From positions 62,001-126,000 of the forward strand of contig NW_025408250.1 in the NCBI RefSeq assembly GCF_905475395.1: 64,000 nt of DNA, written 5' to 3'. The stretch is from Chrysoperla carnea (taxonomy: Eukaryota; Arthropoda; Insecta; Neuroptera; Chrysopidae). The stretch's first letter is position 1; every line of letters begins with the position of its first letter. Position numbers and translations under genes: made by a program. Positions 35,801 through 52,000 of this stretch are shown here, piece by piece. Under the pieces are notes generated by a model. It was given only the letters and a program-made list of their open reading frames with translations. It was not told the DNA's origin and searched no databases.

Positions 35801-38800
35801 ACTGGACTAAGTATAAATAAGCCAAAAATGATCAAATTTGACATTTTTCGATAGAAAAAACATTTTTTGGAAATTTTCAATTTTTCAACTAGAATGTCAT
35901 GACTATACAAATCATTGAAATTTTGATCCAAGTAAGTCAAAATGGATACATAGAGGTCTTTTATGACTGAACTAAGTATATTTAAGCCAAAAATGATAAA
36001 TTTTGACAGTTTTCGATAGAAAAAACATTTTTTGAAAATTTCCGATTTTACAACTAGAATGTCATGACTATACAAATTATTAAAATTTTGATCCAAGTAA
36101 GTCAAAATGGATACATAGAGGTCCTTTATGACTGGACTAAGTAGAAATAAGCCAAAAATGATCAAATTTGACATTTTTTGAAAATTTTCGCTTTTTCAAC
36201 TAGAATGTCATGACTATACAAATCTTTGAAATTTTGATCCAAGTAAGTCAAAATGTATACATAGAGGTCCTTAATGACTGGACTAAGTATAAATAAGCCA
36301 AAAATGATCAAATTTGACATTTTTCGATAGAAAAACATTTTTTGAAAATTTCCGATTTTTCAACATGAGAGACATGACTATATAAATCATTGAAATTTTG
36401 ATCCAAGGAAGTCAAAATGTATACATAGAGGTCCTTTACGACTGGACTAAGTATAAATAAGCCAAAAATGATCAAATTTGACATTTTTCGATAGAAAAAA
36501 CATTTTTTGAAAATTTCCGATTTTACAACTAGAATGTCATGACTATACAAATTATTGAAATTTTGATCAAAGAAAGTCAAAATGTATACATAGAGGTCCT
36601 CTATGACTGGACTAAGTATAAAAAAGCCAAAAATGATCAAATTTGACATTTTTCGATAGAAAAAACATTTTTTGAAAATTTTCGATTATACAACTAAAAT
36701 GTCATGACAATACAAATCATTGAAATTTTCATCCAATTAAGTCAAAATGTATACATAGAGGTCGTTTATGACTGGACTAAGTATAAATAAGTCTAAAATG
36801 ATCAAATTTGACATTTTTCGATAGAAAAAACATTTTTTGGAAATTTTCGATTTTTCAACTAGAATGTCATGACTATACAAATCATTGAAATTTTGATCCA
36901 AGTAAGTCAAAATGGATACATAGAGGTTCATTATGACTGGACTAAGTAGAAATAAGCCAAAAATGATCAAATTTGACATTTTTCGATAGAAAAAACATTT
37001 TTTGAAAATTCCCGATTTTTCAACATGAGAGACATGACTATATAAATCATTGAAATTTTGATCCAAGGAAGTCAAAATTTATACATAGAGGTCCTTTATG
37101 ACTGGACTAAGTATAAATAAGCCAAAAATGATCAAATTTGACATTTTTCGATAGAAAAAACATTTTTTGGAAATTTTCGATTTTTCAACTAGAATGGCAT
37201 GACTATACAAATCATTGAAATTTTGATCCAAGTAAGTCAAAATGTATACATAGAGGTCTTTTATGACTAGACTAAGTATAAATAAGCCAAAAATGATCAA
37301 ATTTGACATTTTTCGATAGAAAAAACATTTTTTGAAAATTTTCGATTTTTCAACTAGAATGGCATGACTATACAAATCATTAAATTTTGATTCAAGTAAG
37401 TCAAAATGTATACATAGAGGTCCTCTATGACTGGACTAAGTATAAAAAAGCCAAAAATGATCAAATTTGACATTTTTCGATAGAAAAAACATTTTTTGAA
37501 AATTTTCGATTATACAACTAAAATGTCATGACAATACAAATTATTGAAATTTTGATCCAAGTAAGTCAAAATGTATACATAGAGGTCCTCTATGACTGGA
37601 CTAAGTATAAATAAGTCCAAAATGATCAAATTTGACATTTCTCGATAGAAAAATATTTTTTGAAAATTTCCGATTTTTCAACATGAGAGACATGACTGTA
37701 TGAATCATTGAAATTTTGATCCAAGGAAGTCAAAATGTATACATAGAGGTCCTTTATGACTGGACTAAGTATAAATAAGCCAAAAATGATCAAATTTGAC
37801 ATTTTTCGATAAAAAAAACATTTTTTGAAAATTTCCGATTTTACAACTAGAATGTCATGACTATACAAATTATTGAAATTTTGATCCAAGTAAGTCAAAA
37901 TGTATACACAGAGGTCCTCTATGACTGGACTAAGTATAAAAAAGCCAAAAATGATCAAATTTGACATTTTTCGATAGAAAAAACATTTTTTGAAAATTTC
38001 CGATTTTTCAACATGAGAGACATGACTATATAAATCATTGAAATTTTGATCCAAGTAAGTCAAAATGTATACATACAGGTCCTCTATGACTGGACTAAGT
38101 ATAAAAAGGCCCAAAATGATCAAATTTGACATTTTTCGATAGAAAAAACATTTTTTGAAAATTTTCGATTTTTCAACAAGAATGTCATGACTATACAAAT
38201 CATTGAAATTTTGATCCAAGTAAGTCAAAATGTATACATAGAGGTCCTTTATGACTGGACTAAGTATAAATAAGCCAAAAATGATCAAATTTGACATTTT
38301 TCGATAGAAAAAACATTTTTTGAAAATTTCCGATTTTTCAACATGAGAGACATGACTATACAAATCATTGAAATTTTGATCCAAGGAAGTCAAAATGTAT
38401 ACATAGAGGTCCTTTATGACTGGACTAAGTATAAATAAGCCAAAAATGATCAAATTTGACATTTTTCGATAGAAAAAACATTTTTTGAAAATTTTCGATT
38501 TTTCAACATGAGAGTCATGACTATACAAATCATTGAAATTTTGATCCAAGTAAGTCAAAATGGATACATAGAGGTCCTTTATGACTGGACTAAGTATAAA
38601 TAAGCCAAAAATGATCAAATTTGACATTTTTCGATAGAAAAAACATTTTTTGAAAATTTTCCATTTTTCAACTAGAATGTCATGACTATACAAATCATTG
38701 AAATTTTGATCCAAGTAAGTCAAAATGGATACATAGAGGTCCTTTATGACTGGACTAAGTATAAATAAGCCAAAAATGATCAAATTTGACATTTTTCGAT

Positions 38801-41800
38801 AGAAAAAACATTTTTTGAAAATTTTCGATTTTTCAACTAGAATGGCATGACTATACAAATCATTGAAATTTTGATCCAAGTAAGTCAAAATGGATACATA
38901 GAGGTCCTTTTTGACTGGACTAAATATAAATAAGCCAAAAATGATCAAATTTGACATTTTTCGATAGAAAAAACATTTTGTGAAAATTTCCGATTTTACA
39001 ACATGAGAGTCATGACTATACAAATCATTGAAATTTTGATCCAAGTAAGTCAAAATGGATACATAGAGGTCCTTTATGACTGGACTAAGTATAAATAAGC
39101 CAAAAATGATTAAATTTGACATTTTTCGATAGAAAAAACATTTTTTGAAAATTTCCGATTTTTCAACATGAGTGACATGACTATATAAATCATTGAAATT
39201 TTGATCCAAGGAAGTCAAAATGTATACATAGAGGTCCTTTATGACTGGACTAAGTATAAATAAGCCAAAAATGATCAAATTTGACATTTTTCGATAGAAA
39301 AAACATTTTTTGAAAATTTCCGATTTTACAACTAGAATGTCATGACTATACAAATTATTGAAATTTTGATCAAAGAAAGTCAAAATGTATACATAGAGGT
39401 CCTCTATGACTGGACTAAGTATAAAAAAGCCAAAAATGATCAAATTTGACATTTTTCGATAGAAAAAACATTTTTTGAAAATTCCCGATTTTTCAACATG
39501 AGAGACATGACTATATAAATCATTGAAATTTTGATCCAAGGAAGTCAAAATTTATACATAGAGGTCCTTTATGACTGGACTAAGTATAAATAAGCCAAAA
39601 ATGATCAAATTTGACATTTTTCGATAGAAAAAACATTTTTTGGAAATTTTCGATTTTTCAACTAGAATGGCATGACTATACAAATCATTGAAATTTTGAT
39701 CCAAGTAAGTCAAAATGTATACATAGAGGTCTTTTATGACTAGACTAAGTATAAATAAGCCAAAAATGATCAAATTTGACATTTTTCGATAGAAAAAACA
39801 TTTTTTGAAAATTTTCGATTTTTCAACTAGAATGGCATGACTATACAAATCATTGAAATTTTGATCCAAGTAAGTCAAAATGTATACATAGAGGTCCTCT
39901 ATGACTGGACTAAGTATAAAAAAGCCAAAAATGATCAAATTTGACATTTTTCGATAGAAAAAACATTTTTTGAAAATTTTCGATTATACAACTAGAATGT
40001 CATGACTATACAAATTATTGAAATTTTGATCAAAGAAAGTCAAAATGTATACATAGAGGTCCTCTATGACTGGACTAAGTATAAAAAAGCCAAAAATGAT
40101 CAAATTTGACATTTTTCGATAGAAAAAACATTTTTTGAAAATTCCCGATTTTTCAACATGAGAGACATGACTATATAAATCATTGAAATTTTGATCCACG
40201 TAAGTCAAAATGTATACATAGAGGTCCTCTATGACTGGACTAAGTATAAAAAAGCCCAAAATGATCAAATTTGACATTTTTCGATAGAAAAAACATTTTT
40301 TGAAAATTTTCGATTTTTCAACTAGAATGTCATGACTATACAAATCATTGAAATTTTGATCCAAGTAAGTCAAAATGTATACATAGAGGTCCTTTATGAC
40401 TGGACTAAGTATAAATAAGCCAAAAATGATCAAATTTGACATTTTTCGATAGAAAAAACATTTTTTGAAAATTTCCGATTTTTCAACATGAGAGACATGA
40501 CTATACAAATCATTGAAATTTTGATCCAAGGAAGTCAAAATGTATACATAGAGGTCCTTTATGACTGGACTAAGTATAAATAAGCCAAAAATGATCAAAT
40601 TTGACATTTTTCGATAGAAAAAACATTTTTTGAAAATTTCCGATTTTACAACATGAGAGTCATGACTATACAAATCATTGAAATTTTGATCCAAGTAAGT
40701 CAAAATGGATACATTGAGGTCCTTTATGACTGGACTAAGTATAAATAAGCCAAAAATGATTAAATTTGACATTTTTCGATAGAAAAAACATTTTTTGAAA
40801 ATTTCCGATTTTTCAACATGAGTGACATGACTATATAAATCATTGAAATTTTGATCCAAGGAAGTCAAAATGTATACATAGAGGTCCTTTATGACTGGAC
40901 TAAGTATAAATAAGCCAAAAATGATCAAATTTGACATTTTTCGATAGAAAAAACATTTTTTGAAAATTTCCGATTTTACAACTAGAATGGCATGACTAAA
41001 AAAATCATTGAAATTTATATCCAAGTAAGTCAAAATGGATACATAGAGATCCTTTATGACTGGACTAAGTATAAATAAGCCAAAAATGATCAAATTTGAC
41101 ATTTTTCGATAGAAAAAACATTTTTTGAAAATTTTCGATTTTTCAACATGAGAGTCATGACTATACAAATCATTGAAATTTTGATCCAAGTAAGTCAAAA
41201 TGGATACATAGAGGTCCTTTATGACTGGACTAAGTAGAAATAAGCCAAAAATGATCAAATTTGACATTTTTCGATAGAAAAAACATTTTTTGAAAATTTT
41301 CCATTTTTCAACTAGAATGTCATGACTATACAAATCATTGAAATTTTGATCCAAGTAAGACAAAATGGATACATAGAGGTCCTTTATGACTGGACTAAGT
41401 ATAAATAAGCCAAAAATGATCAAATTTGACATTTTTCGATAGAAAAAACATTTTTTGAAAATTTTCGATTTTTCAACTAGAATGGCATGACTATACAAAT
41501 CATTGAAATTTTGATCCAAGTAAGTCAAAATGGATACATAGAGGTCCTTTTTGACTGGACTAAATATAAATAAGCCAAAAATGATCAAATTTGACATTTT
41601 TCGATAGAAAAAACATTTTTTGAAAATTTCCGATTTTACAACATGAGAGTCATGACTATACAAATCATTGAAATTTTGATCCAAGTAAGTCAAAATGGAT
41701 ACATAGAGGTCCTTTATGACTGGACTAAGTATAAATAAGCCAAAAATGATTAAATTTGACATTTTTCGATAGAAAAAACATTTTTTGAAAATTTCCGATT

Positions 41801-43074
41801 TTTCAACATGAGTGACATGACTATATAAATCATTGAAATTTTGATCCAAGGAAGTCAAAATGTATACATAGAGGTCCTTTATGACTGGACTAAGTATAAA
41901 TAAGCCAAAAAAGATCAAATTTGACATTTTTCGATAGAAAAAACATTTTTTGAAAATTTCCGATTTTACAACTAGAATGGCATGACTATAAAAATCATTG
42001 AAATTTATATCCAAGTAAGTCAAAATGGATACATAGAGGTCCTTTATGACTGGACTAAGTATAACTAAGCCAAAAATGATCAAATTTGACATTTTTCGAT
42101 AGAAAAAACATTTTTTGAAAATTTTCGATTTTTCAACATGAGAGTCATGACTATACAAATCATTGAAATTTTGATCCAAGTAAGTCAAAATGGATACATA
42201 GAGGTCCTTTATGACTGGACTAAGTATAAATAAGCCAAAAATGATCAAATTTGACATTTTTCGATAGAAAAAACATTTTTTGAAAATTTTCGATTTTTCA
42301 ACTAGAATGGCATGACTATACAAATCATTGAAATTTTGATCCAAGTAAGTCAAAATGGATACATAGAGGTCCTTTATGACTGGACTAAGTATTAATAAGC
42401 CAAAAATGATAAAATTTGACATTTTTCGATAGAAAAAACATTTTTTGAAAATTTCCGATTTTTCAACATGAGAGACATGACTATACAAATCATTGAAATT
42501 TTGATCCAAGTAAGTCAAAATGGATACATAGAGGTCCTTTATGACTGGACTAAGTATAAATAAGCCAAAAATGATCAAATTTGACATTTTTCGATAGAAA
42601 AAACATTTTTTGAAAATTTTCGATTTTTCAACTAGAATGGCATGACTATAAAAATCATTATAATTTTCATCCAAGTAAGTCAAAATGTATACATAGAGGT
42701 CCTTTATGACTGGACTAAGTATAAATAAGCCAAAAATGATCAAATTTGACATTTTTCGATAGAAAAAACATTTTTTGAAAATTTTCGATTTTTCAACATG
42801 AGAGTCATGACTATACAAATCATTGAAATTTTGATCCAAGTAAGTCAAAATGGATACATAGAGGTCCTTTATGACTGGACTAAGTAGAAATAAGCCAAAA
42901 ATGATCAAATTTGACATTTTTCGATAGAAAAAACATTTTTTGAAAATTTCCGATTTTACAACATGAGAGTCATGACTATACAAATCATTGAAATTTTGAT
43001 CCAAGTAACTCAAAATGGATACATAGAGGTCCTTTATGACTGGACTAAGTAGAAATAAGTCAAAAATGATCAAA

Positions 43075-46000
43075 TTTGACATTTTTGTCAAGTTTTCGCT
43101 TTTTCAACTAGAATGTCATGACTATACAAATCTTTGAAATTTTGATCCAAGTAAGTCAAAATGTATACATAGAGGTCCTTTATGACTGGACTAAGTATAA
43201 ATAAGCCAAAAATGATCAAATTTGACATTTTTCGATAGAAAAAACATTTTTTGAAAATTTCCGATTTTACAACATGAGAGTCATGACTATACAAATCATT
43301 GAAATTTTGATCCAAGTAACTCAAAATGGATACATAGAGGTCCTTTATGACTGGACTAAGTAGAAATAAGCCAAAAATGATCAAATTTGACATTTTTTGA
43401 AAATTTTCGCTTTTTCAACTAGAATGTCATGACTATACAAATCTTTGAAATTTTTATCCAAGAAAGTCAAAATGTATACATCGAGGTCGTTTATGACTGG
43501 ACTAAGTAGAAATAAGCCAAAAATGATCAAATTTGACATTTTTCGATAGAAAAAACACTTTTTGAAAATTTCCGATTTTACAACATGAGAGTCATGACTA
43601 TACAAATCATTGAAATTTTGATCCAAGTAAGTCAAAATGGATACATAGAGGTCATTTATGACTGGACTAAGTATAAATAAGCCAAAAATGATTAAATTTG
43701 ACATTTTTCGATAGAAAAAACATTTTTTGAAAATTTCCGATTTTTCAACATGAGTGACATGACTATATAAATCATTGAAATTTTGATCCAAGGAAGTCAA
43801 AATGTATACATAGAGGTCCTTTATGACTGGACTAAGTATAAATAAGTCAAAAAAGAACAAATTTGACATTTTTCGATAGAAAAAACATTTTTTGAAAATT
43901 TCCGATTTTACAACTAGAATGGCATGTATATAAAAATCATTGAAATTTATATCCAAGTAAGTCAAAATGGATACATAGAGGTCCTTTATGACTGGACTAA
44001 GTATAACTAAGCCAAAAATGATCAAATTTGACATTTTTCGATAGAAAAAACATTTTTTGAAAATTTTCGATTTTTCAACATGAGAGTCATGACTATACAA
44101 ATCATTGAAATTTTGATCCAAGTAAGTCAAAATGGATACATAGAGGTCCTTTATGACTGGACTAAGTAGAAATAAGCCAAAAATGATCAAATTTGACATT
44201 TTTCGATAGAAAAAACATTTTTTGAAAATTTTCGATTTTTCAACTAGAATGTCATGACTATACAAATCATTGAAATTTTGATCCAAGTAAGTCAAAATGG
44301 ATACATAGAGGTCCTTTATGACTGGACTAAGTATAAATAAGCCAAAAATGATCAAATTTGACATTTTTCGATAGAAAAAACATTTTTTGAAAATTTTCGA
44401 TTTTTCAACTAGAATGGCATGACTAAACAAATCATTGAAATTTTGATCCAAGTAAGTCAAAATGGATACATAGATGTCCTTTATGACTGGACTAAGTATA
44501 AATAAGCCAAAAATGATAAAATTTGACATTTTTCGATAGAAAAAACATTTTTTGAAAATTTCCGATTTTTCAACATGAGAGATATGACTATACAAATCAT
44601 TGAAATTTTGATCCAAGTAAGTCAAAATGGATACATAGAGGTCCTTTATGACTGGACTAAGTATAAATAAGCCAAAAATGATCAAATTTGACATTTTTCG
44701 ATAGAAAAAACATTTTTTGAAAATTTTCGATTTTTCAACTAGAATGGCATGACTATACAAATCATTGAAATTTTGATCCAAGTAAGTCAAAATGGATACA
44801 TAGAGGTCCTTTATGACTGGACTAAGTAGAAATAAGTCAAAAATGATCAAATTTGACATTTTTGTAAAGTTTTCGCTTTTTCAACTAGAATGTCATGACT
44901 ATACAAATCTTTGAAATTTTGATCCAAGTAAGTCAAAATGTATACATAGAGGTCCTTTATGACTGGACTAAGTATAAATAAGCCAAAAATGATCAAATTT
45001 GACATTTTTCGATAGAAAAAACATTTTTTGAAAATTTCCGATTTTACAACATGAGAGTCATGACTATACAAATCATTGAAATTTTGATCCAAGTAACTCA
45101 AAATGGATACATAGAGGTCCTTTATGACTGGACTAAGTAGAAATAAGCCAAAAATGATCAAATTTGACATTTTTTGAAAATTTTCGCTTGTTCAACTAGA
45201 ATGTCATGACTATACAAATCTTTGAAATTTTTATCCAAGAAAGTCAAAATGTATACATCGAGGTCGTTTATGACTGGACTAAGTAGAAATAAGCCATAAA
45301 TGATCAAATTTGACATTTTTCGATAGAAAAAACATTTTTTGAAAATTTTCGATTTTTCAACATGAGAGTCGTGACTATACAAATCATTGAAATTTTGATC
45401 CAAGTAAGTCAAAATGGATTCATAGAGGTCCTTTATGACTGGACTAAGCATAAATAAGCCAAAAATGATCAAATTTGACATTTTTCGATAGAAAAAACAT
45501 TTTTTGAAAATTTTCGATTTTTCAACTAGAATGGCATGACTATACAAATCATTGAAGTTTTGATCCAAGTAAGTCAAAATGGATACATAGAGGTCCTTTA
45601 TGACTGGACTAAGTATAAATAAGCCAAAAATGATCAAATTTGACATTTTTCGATAGAAAAAACATTTTTTGAAAATTTTCGATTTTTCAACAGGAGAGTC
45701 ATAACTATACAAATCATTGAAATTTTGATCCAAGTAAGTCAAAATGGATACATACAGGTCCTTTATGACTGGACTAAGTATAAATAAGCCAAAAATGATC
45801 AAATTTGACATTTTTCGATAGAAAAAACATTTTTTGAAAATTTTCGATTTTTCAACTAGAATGGCATGACTATACAAATCATTGAAATTTTGATCCAAGT
45901 AAGTCAAAATGGATACATAGAGGTCCTTTATGACTGGACTAAGTAGAAATAAGTCAAAAATGATCAAATTTGACATTTTTGTAAAGTTTTCGCTTTTTCA

Positions 46001-49000
46001 ACTAGAATGTCATGACTATACAAATCTTTGAAATTTTGATCCAAGTAAGTCAAAATGTATACATAGAGGTCCTTTATGACTGGACTAAGTATAAATAAGC
46101 CAAAAATGATCAAATTTGACATTTTTCGATAGAAAAAACATTTTTTGAAAATTTCCGATTTTACAACATGAGAGTCATGACTATACAAATCATTGAAATT
46201 TTGATCCAAGTAACTCAAAATGGATACATAGAGGTCCTTTATGACTGGACTAAGTAGAAAAAAGCCAAAAATGATCAAATTTGACATTTTTTGAAAATTT
46301 TCGCTTTTTCAACTAGAATGTCATGACTATACAAATCTTTGAAATTTTTATCCAAGAAAGTCAAAATGTATACATCGAGGTCGTTTATGACTGGACTAAG
46401 TAGAAATAAGCCAAAAATGATCAAATTTGACATTTTTCGATAGAAAAAACATTTTTTGAAAATTTTCGATTTTTCAACATGAGAGTCGTGACTATACAAA
46501 TCATTGAAATTTTGATCCAAGTAAGTCAAAATGGATTCATAGAGGTCCTTTTTGACTGGACTAAGCATAAATAAGCCAAAAATGTTCAAATTTGACATTT
46601 TTCGATAGAAAAAACATTTTTTGAAAATTTTCGATTTTTCAACTAGAATGGCATGACTATACAAATCATTGAAGTTTTGATCCAAGTAAGTCAAAATGGA
46701 TACATAGAGGGCCTTTATGACTGGACTAAGTATAAATAAGCCAAAAATGATCAAATTTGACATTTTTCGATAGAAAAAACATTTTTTGAAAATTTTCGAT
46801 TTTTCAACATGATAGTCATGACTATACAAATCATTGAAATTTTGATCCAAGTAAGTCAAAATGGATACATAGAGGTCCTTTATGACTGGACTAAGTATAA
46901 ATAAGCCAAAAATGATCAAATTTGACATTTTTCGATAGAAAAAACATTTTTTGAAAATTTTCGATTTTTCAACTAGAATGGCATGACTATACAAATCATT
47001 GAAATTTTGATCCAAGTAAGTCAAAATGGATACAAAGAGGTCCTTTATGACTGGACTAAGTATAAATAAGCCAAAAATGATCAAATTTGACATTTTTCGA
47101 TAGAAAAAACATTTTTTGAAAATTTCCGATTTTTCAACATGAGTGACATGACTATATAAATCATTGAAATTTTGATCCAAGGAAGTCAAAATGTATACAT
47201 AGAGGTCCTTTATGACTGGACTAAGTATAAATAAGCCAAAAAAGATCAAATTTGACATTTTTCGATAGAAAAAACATTTTTTGAAAATTTCCGATTTTAC
47301 AACTAGAATGGCATGACTATAAAAATCATTGAAATTTTTATCCAAGTAAGTCAAAATGGATACATAGAGGTCCTTTTTGACTGGACTAAGTATAAATAAG
47401 CCAAAAATGATCAAATTTGACATTTTTCGATAGAAAAAACATTTTTTGAAAATTTTCGATTTTTCAACATGAGAGTCATGACTATACAAATCATTGAAAT
47501 TTTGATCCAAGTAAGTCAAAATGGATACATAGAGGTCCTTTATGACTGGACTAAGTAGAAATAAGCCAAAAATGATCAAATTTGACATTTTTCGATAGAA
47601 AAAACATTTTTTGAAAATTTTCGATTTTTCAACTAGAATGTCATGACTATACAAATCATTGAAATTTTGATCCAAGTAAGTCAAAATGGATACATAGAGG
47701 TCCTTTATGACTGGACTAAGTATAAATAAGCCAAAAATGATCAAATTTGACATTTTTCGATAGAAAAAACATTTTTTGAAAATTTTCGATTTTTCAACTA
47801 GAATGGAATGACTATACAAATCATTGAAATTTTGATCCAAGTAAGTCAAAATGGATACATAGAGGTCCTTTATGACTGGACTAAGTATAAATAAGCCAAA
47901 AATGATAAAATTTGACATTTTTCGATAGAAAAAACATTTTTTTGAAAATTTCCGATTTTTCAACATGAGAGACATGACTATACAAATCATTGAAATTTTG
48001 ATCCAAGTAAGTCAAAATGGATACATAGAGGTCCTTTATGACTGGACTAAGTATAAATAAGCCAAAAATGATCAAATTTGACATTTTTCGATAGAAAAAA
48101 ACATTTTTTGAAAATTTTCGATTTTTCAACTAGAATGGCATGACTATAAAAATCATTATAATTTTCATCCAAGTAAGTTAAAATGTATACATAGAGGTCC
48201 TTTATGACTGGACTAAGTATAAATAAGCCAAAAATGATCAAATTTGACATTTTTCGATAGAAAAAACATTTTTTGAAAATTTTCGATTTTTCAACATGAG
48301 AGTCATGACTATACAAATCATTGAAATTTTGATCCAAGTAAGTCAAAATGGATACATAGAGGTCCTTTATGACTGGACTAAGTAGAAATAAGCCAAAAAT
48401 GATCAAATTTGACATTTTTCGATAGAAAAAACATTTTTTGAAAATTTTCGATTTTTCAACAGGAGAGTCATAACTATACAAATCATTGAAATTTTGATCC
48501 AAGTAAGTCAAAATGGATACATACAGGTCCTTTATGACTGGACTAAGTATAAATAAGCCAAAAATGATCAAATTTGACATTTTTCGATAGAAAAAACATT
48601 TTTTGAAAATTTTCGATTTTTCAACTAGAATGGCATGACTATACAAATCATTGAAATTTTGATCCAAGTAAGTCAAAATGGATACATAGAGGTCCTTTAT
48701 GACTGGACTAAGTAGAAATAAGTCAAAAATGATCAAATTTGACATTTTTGTAAAGTTTTCGCTTTTTCAACTAGAATGGCATGACTATACAAATCATTGA
48801 AATTTTGATCCAAGTAAGTCAAAATGGATACAAAGAGGTCCTTTATGACAGGACTAAGTATAAATAAGCCAAAAATGATCAAATTTGACATTTTTCGATA
48901 GAAAAAACATTTTTTGAAAATTTTCGATTTTTCAACATGAGAGTCATGACTATACAAATCATTGAAATTTTGATCCAAGTAAGTCAAAATGGATACATAG

Positions 49001-52000
49001 AGGTCCTTTATGACTGGACTAAGTATAAATAAGCCAAAAATGATCAAATTTGACATTTTTCGATAGAAAAAACATTTTTTGAAAATTTCCGATTTTACAA
49101 CTAGAATGTCATGACTATACAAATCTTTGAAATTTTTATCCATGAAAGTCAAAATGTATACATAGAGGTCCTTTATGACTGGACTAAGTATAAATAAGCC
49201 AAAAATGATCAAATTTGACATTTTTCGATAGAAAAAACATTTTTTGGAAATTTTCGATTTTTCAACTAGAATGGCATGACTATAAAAATCATTGAAATTT
49301 TCATCCAAGTAAGTCAAAATGTATACATAGAGGTCGTTTATGACTGGACTAAGTAGACATAAGCCAAAAATGATCAAATTTGACATTTTTGATAGAAAAA
49401 ACATTTTTTGAAAATTTTCGATTTTTCAACATGAGAGTCATGACTATACAAATCATTGAAATTTTGATCCAAGTAAGTCAAAATGGATACATAGAGGTCC
49501 TTTATGACTGGACTAAGTATAAATAAGCCAAAAATGATCAAATTTGACCTTTTTCGATAGAAAAAACATTTTTTGAAAATTTTCGATTTTTCAACTAGAA
49601 TGGCATGACTATACAAATCATTGAAATTTTGATCCAAGTAAGTCAAAATGGATACATAGAGGTCCTTTATGACTGGACTAAGTATAAATAAGCCAAAAAT
49701 GATCAAATTTGACATTTTTCGATAGAAAAAACATTTTTTGAAAATTTCCGATTTTACAACATGAGAGTCATGACTATACAAATCATTGAAATTTTGATCC
49801 AAGTAACTCAAAATGGATACATAGAGGTCCTTTATGACTGGACTAAGTAGAAAAAAGCCAAAAATGATCAAATTTGACATTTTTTGAAAATTTTCGCTTT
49901 TTCAACTAGAATGTCATGACTATACAAATCTTTGAAATTTTTATCCAAGAAAGTCAAAATGTATACATCGAGGTCGTTTATGACTAGACTAAGTAGAAAT
50001 AAGCCAAAAATGATCAAATTTGACATTTTTCGATAGAAAAAACATTTTTTGAAAATTTTCGATTTTTCAACATGAGAGTCGTGACTATACAAATCATTGA
50101 AATTTTGATCCAAGTAAGTCAAAATGGATTCATAGAGGTCCTTTTTGACTGGACTAAGCATAAATAAGCCAAAAATGTTCAAATTTGACATTTTTCGATA
50201 GAAAAAACATTTTTTGAAAATTTTCGATTTTTCAACTAGAATGGCATGACTATACAAATCATTGAAGTTTTGATCCAAGTAAGTCAAAATGGATACATAG
50301 AGGGCCTTTATGACTGGACTAAGTATAAATAAGCCAAAAATGATCAAATTTGACATTTTTCGATAGAAAAAACATTTTTTGAAAATTTTCGATTTTTCAA
50401 CATGAGAGTCATGACTATACAAATCATTGAAATTTTGATCCAAGTAAGTCAAAATGGATACATAGAGGTCCTTTATGACTGGACTAAGTATAAATAAGCC
50501 AAAAATGATCAAATTTGACATTTTTCGATAGAAAAAACATTTTTTGAAAATTTTCGATTTTTCAACTAGAATGGCATGACTATACAAATCATTGAAATTT
50601 TGATCCAAGTAAGTCAAAATGGATACAAAGAGGTCCTTTATGACTGGACTAAGTATAAATAAGCCAAAAATGATCAAATTTGACATTTTTCGATAGAAAA
50701 AAACATTTTTTGAAAATTTTCGATTTTTCAACATGAGAGTCATGACTATACAAATCATTGAAATTTTGATCCAAGTAAGTCAAAATGGATACATAGAGGT
50801 CCTTTGTGACTGGACTAAGTATAAATAAGCCAAAAATGATCAAATTTGACATTTTTCGATAGAAAAAACATTTTTTGAAAATTTTCGATTTTTCAACTAG
50901 AATGGCATGACTATACAAATCATTGAAATTTTGATCCAAGTAAGTCAAAATGGATACATAGAGGTCCTTTATGACTGGACTAAGTATAAATAAGCCAAAA
51001 ATGATTAAATTTGACATTTTTCGATAGAAAAAACATTTTTTGAAAATTTCCGATTTTTCAACATGAGTGACATGACTATATAAATCATTGAAATTTTGAT
51101 CCAAGGAAGTCAAAATGTATACATAGAGGTCCTTTATGACTGGACTAAGTATAAATAAGCCAAAAAAGATCAAATTTGACATTTTTCGATAGAAAAAACA
51201 TTTTTTGAAAATTTCCGATTTTACAACTAGAATGGCATGACTATAAAAATCATTGAAATTTATATCCAAGTAAGTCAAAATGGATACATAGAGGTCCTTT
51301 ATGACTGGACTAAGTATAACTAAGCCAAAAATGATCAAATTTGACATTTTTCGATAGAAAAAACATTTTTTGAAAATTTTCGATTTTTCAACATGAGAGT
51401 CATGACTATACAAATCATTGAAATTTTGATCCAAGTAAGTCAAAATGGATACATAGAGGTCCTTTATGACTGGACTAAGTAGAAATAAGCCAAAAATGAT
51501 CAAATTTGACATTTTTCGATAGAAAAAACATTTTTTGAAAATTTTCGATTTTTCAACTAGAATGTCATGACTATACAAATCATTGAAATTTTGATCCAAG
51601 TAAGTCAAAATGGATACATAGAGGTCCTTTATGACTGGACTAAGTATAAATAAGCCAAAAATGATCAAATTTGACATTTTTCGATAGAAAAAACATTTTT
51701 TGAAAATTTTCGATTTTTCAACTAGAATGGCATGACTATACAAATCATTGAAATTTTGATCCAAGTAAGTCACAATGGATACATAGAGGTCCTTTATGAC
51801 TGGACTAAGTATAAATAAGCCAAAAATGATAAAATTTGACATTTTTCGATAGAAAAAACATTTTTTGAAAATTTCCGATTTTTCAACATGAGAGACATGA
51901 CTATACAAATCATTGAAATTTTGATCCAAGTAAGTCAAAATGGATACATAGAGGTCCTTTATGACTGGACTAAGTATAAATAAGCCAAAAATGATCAAAT

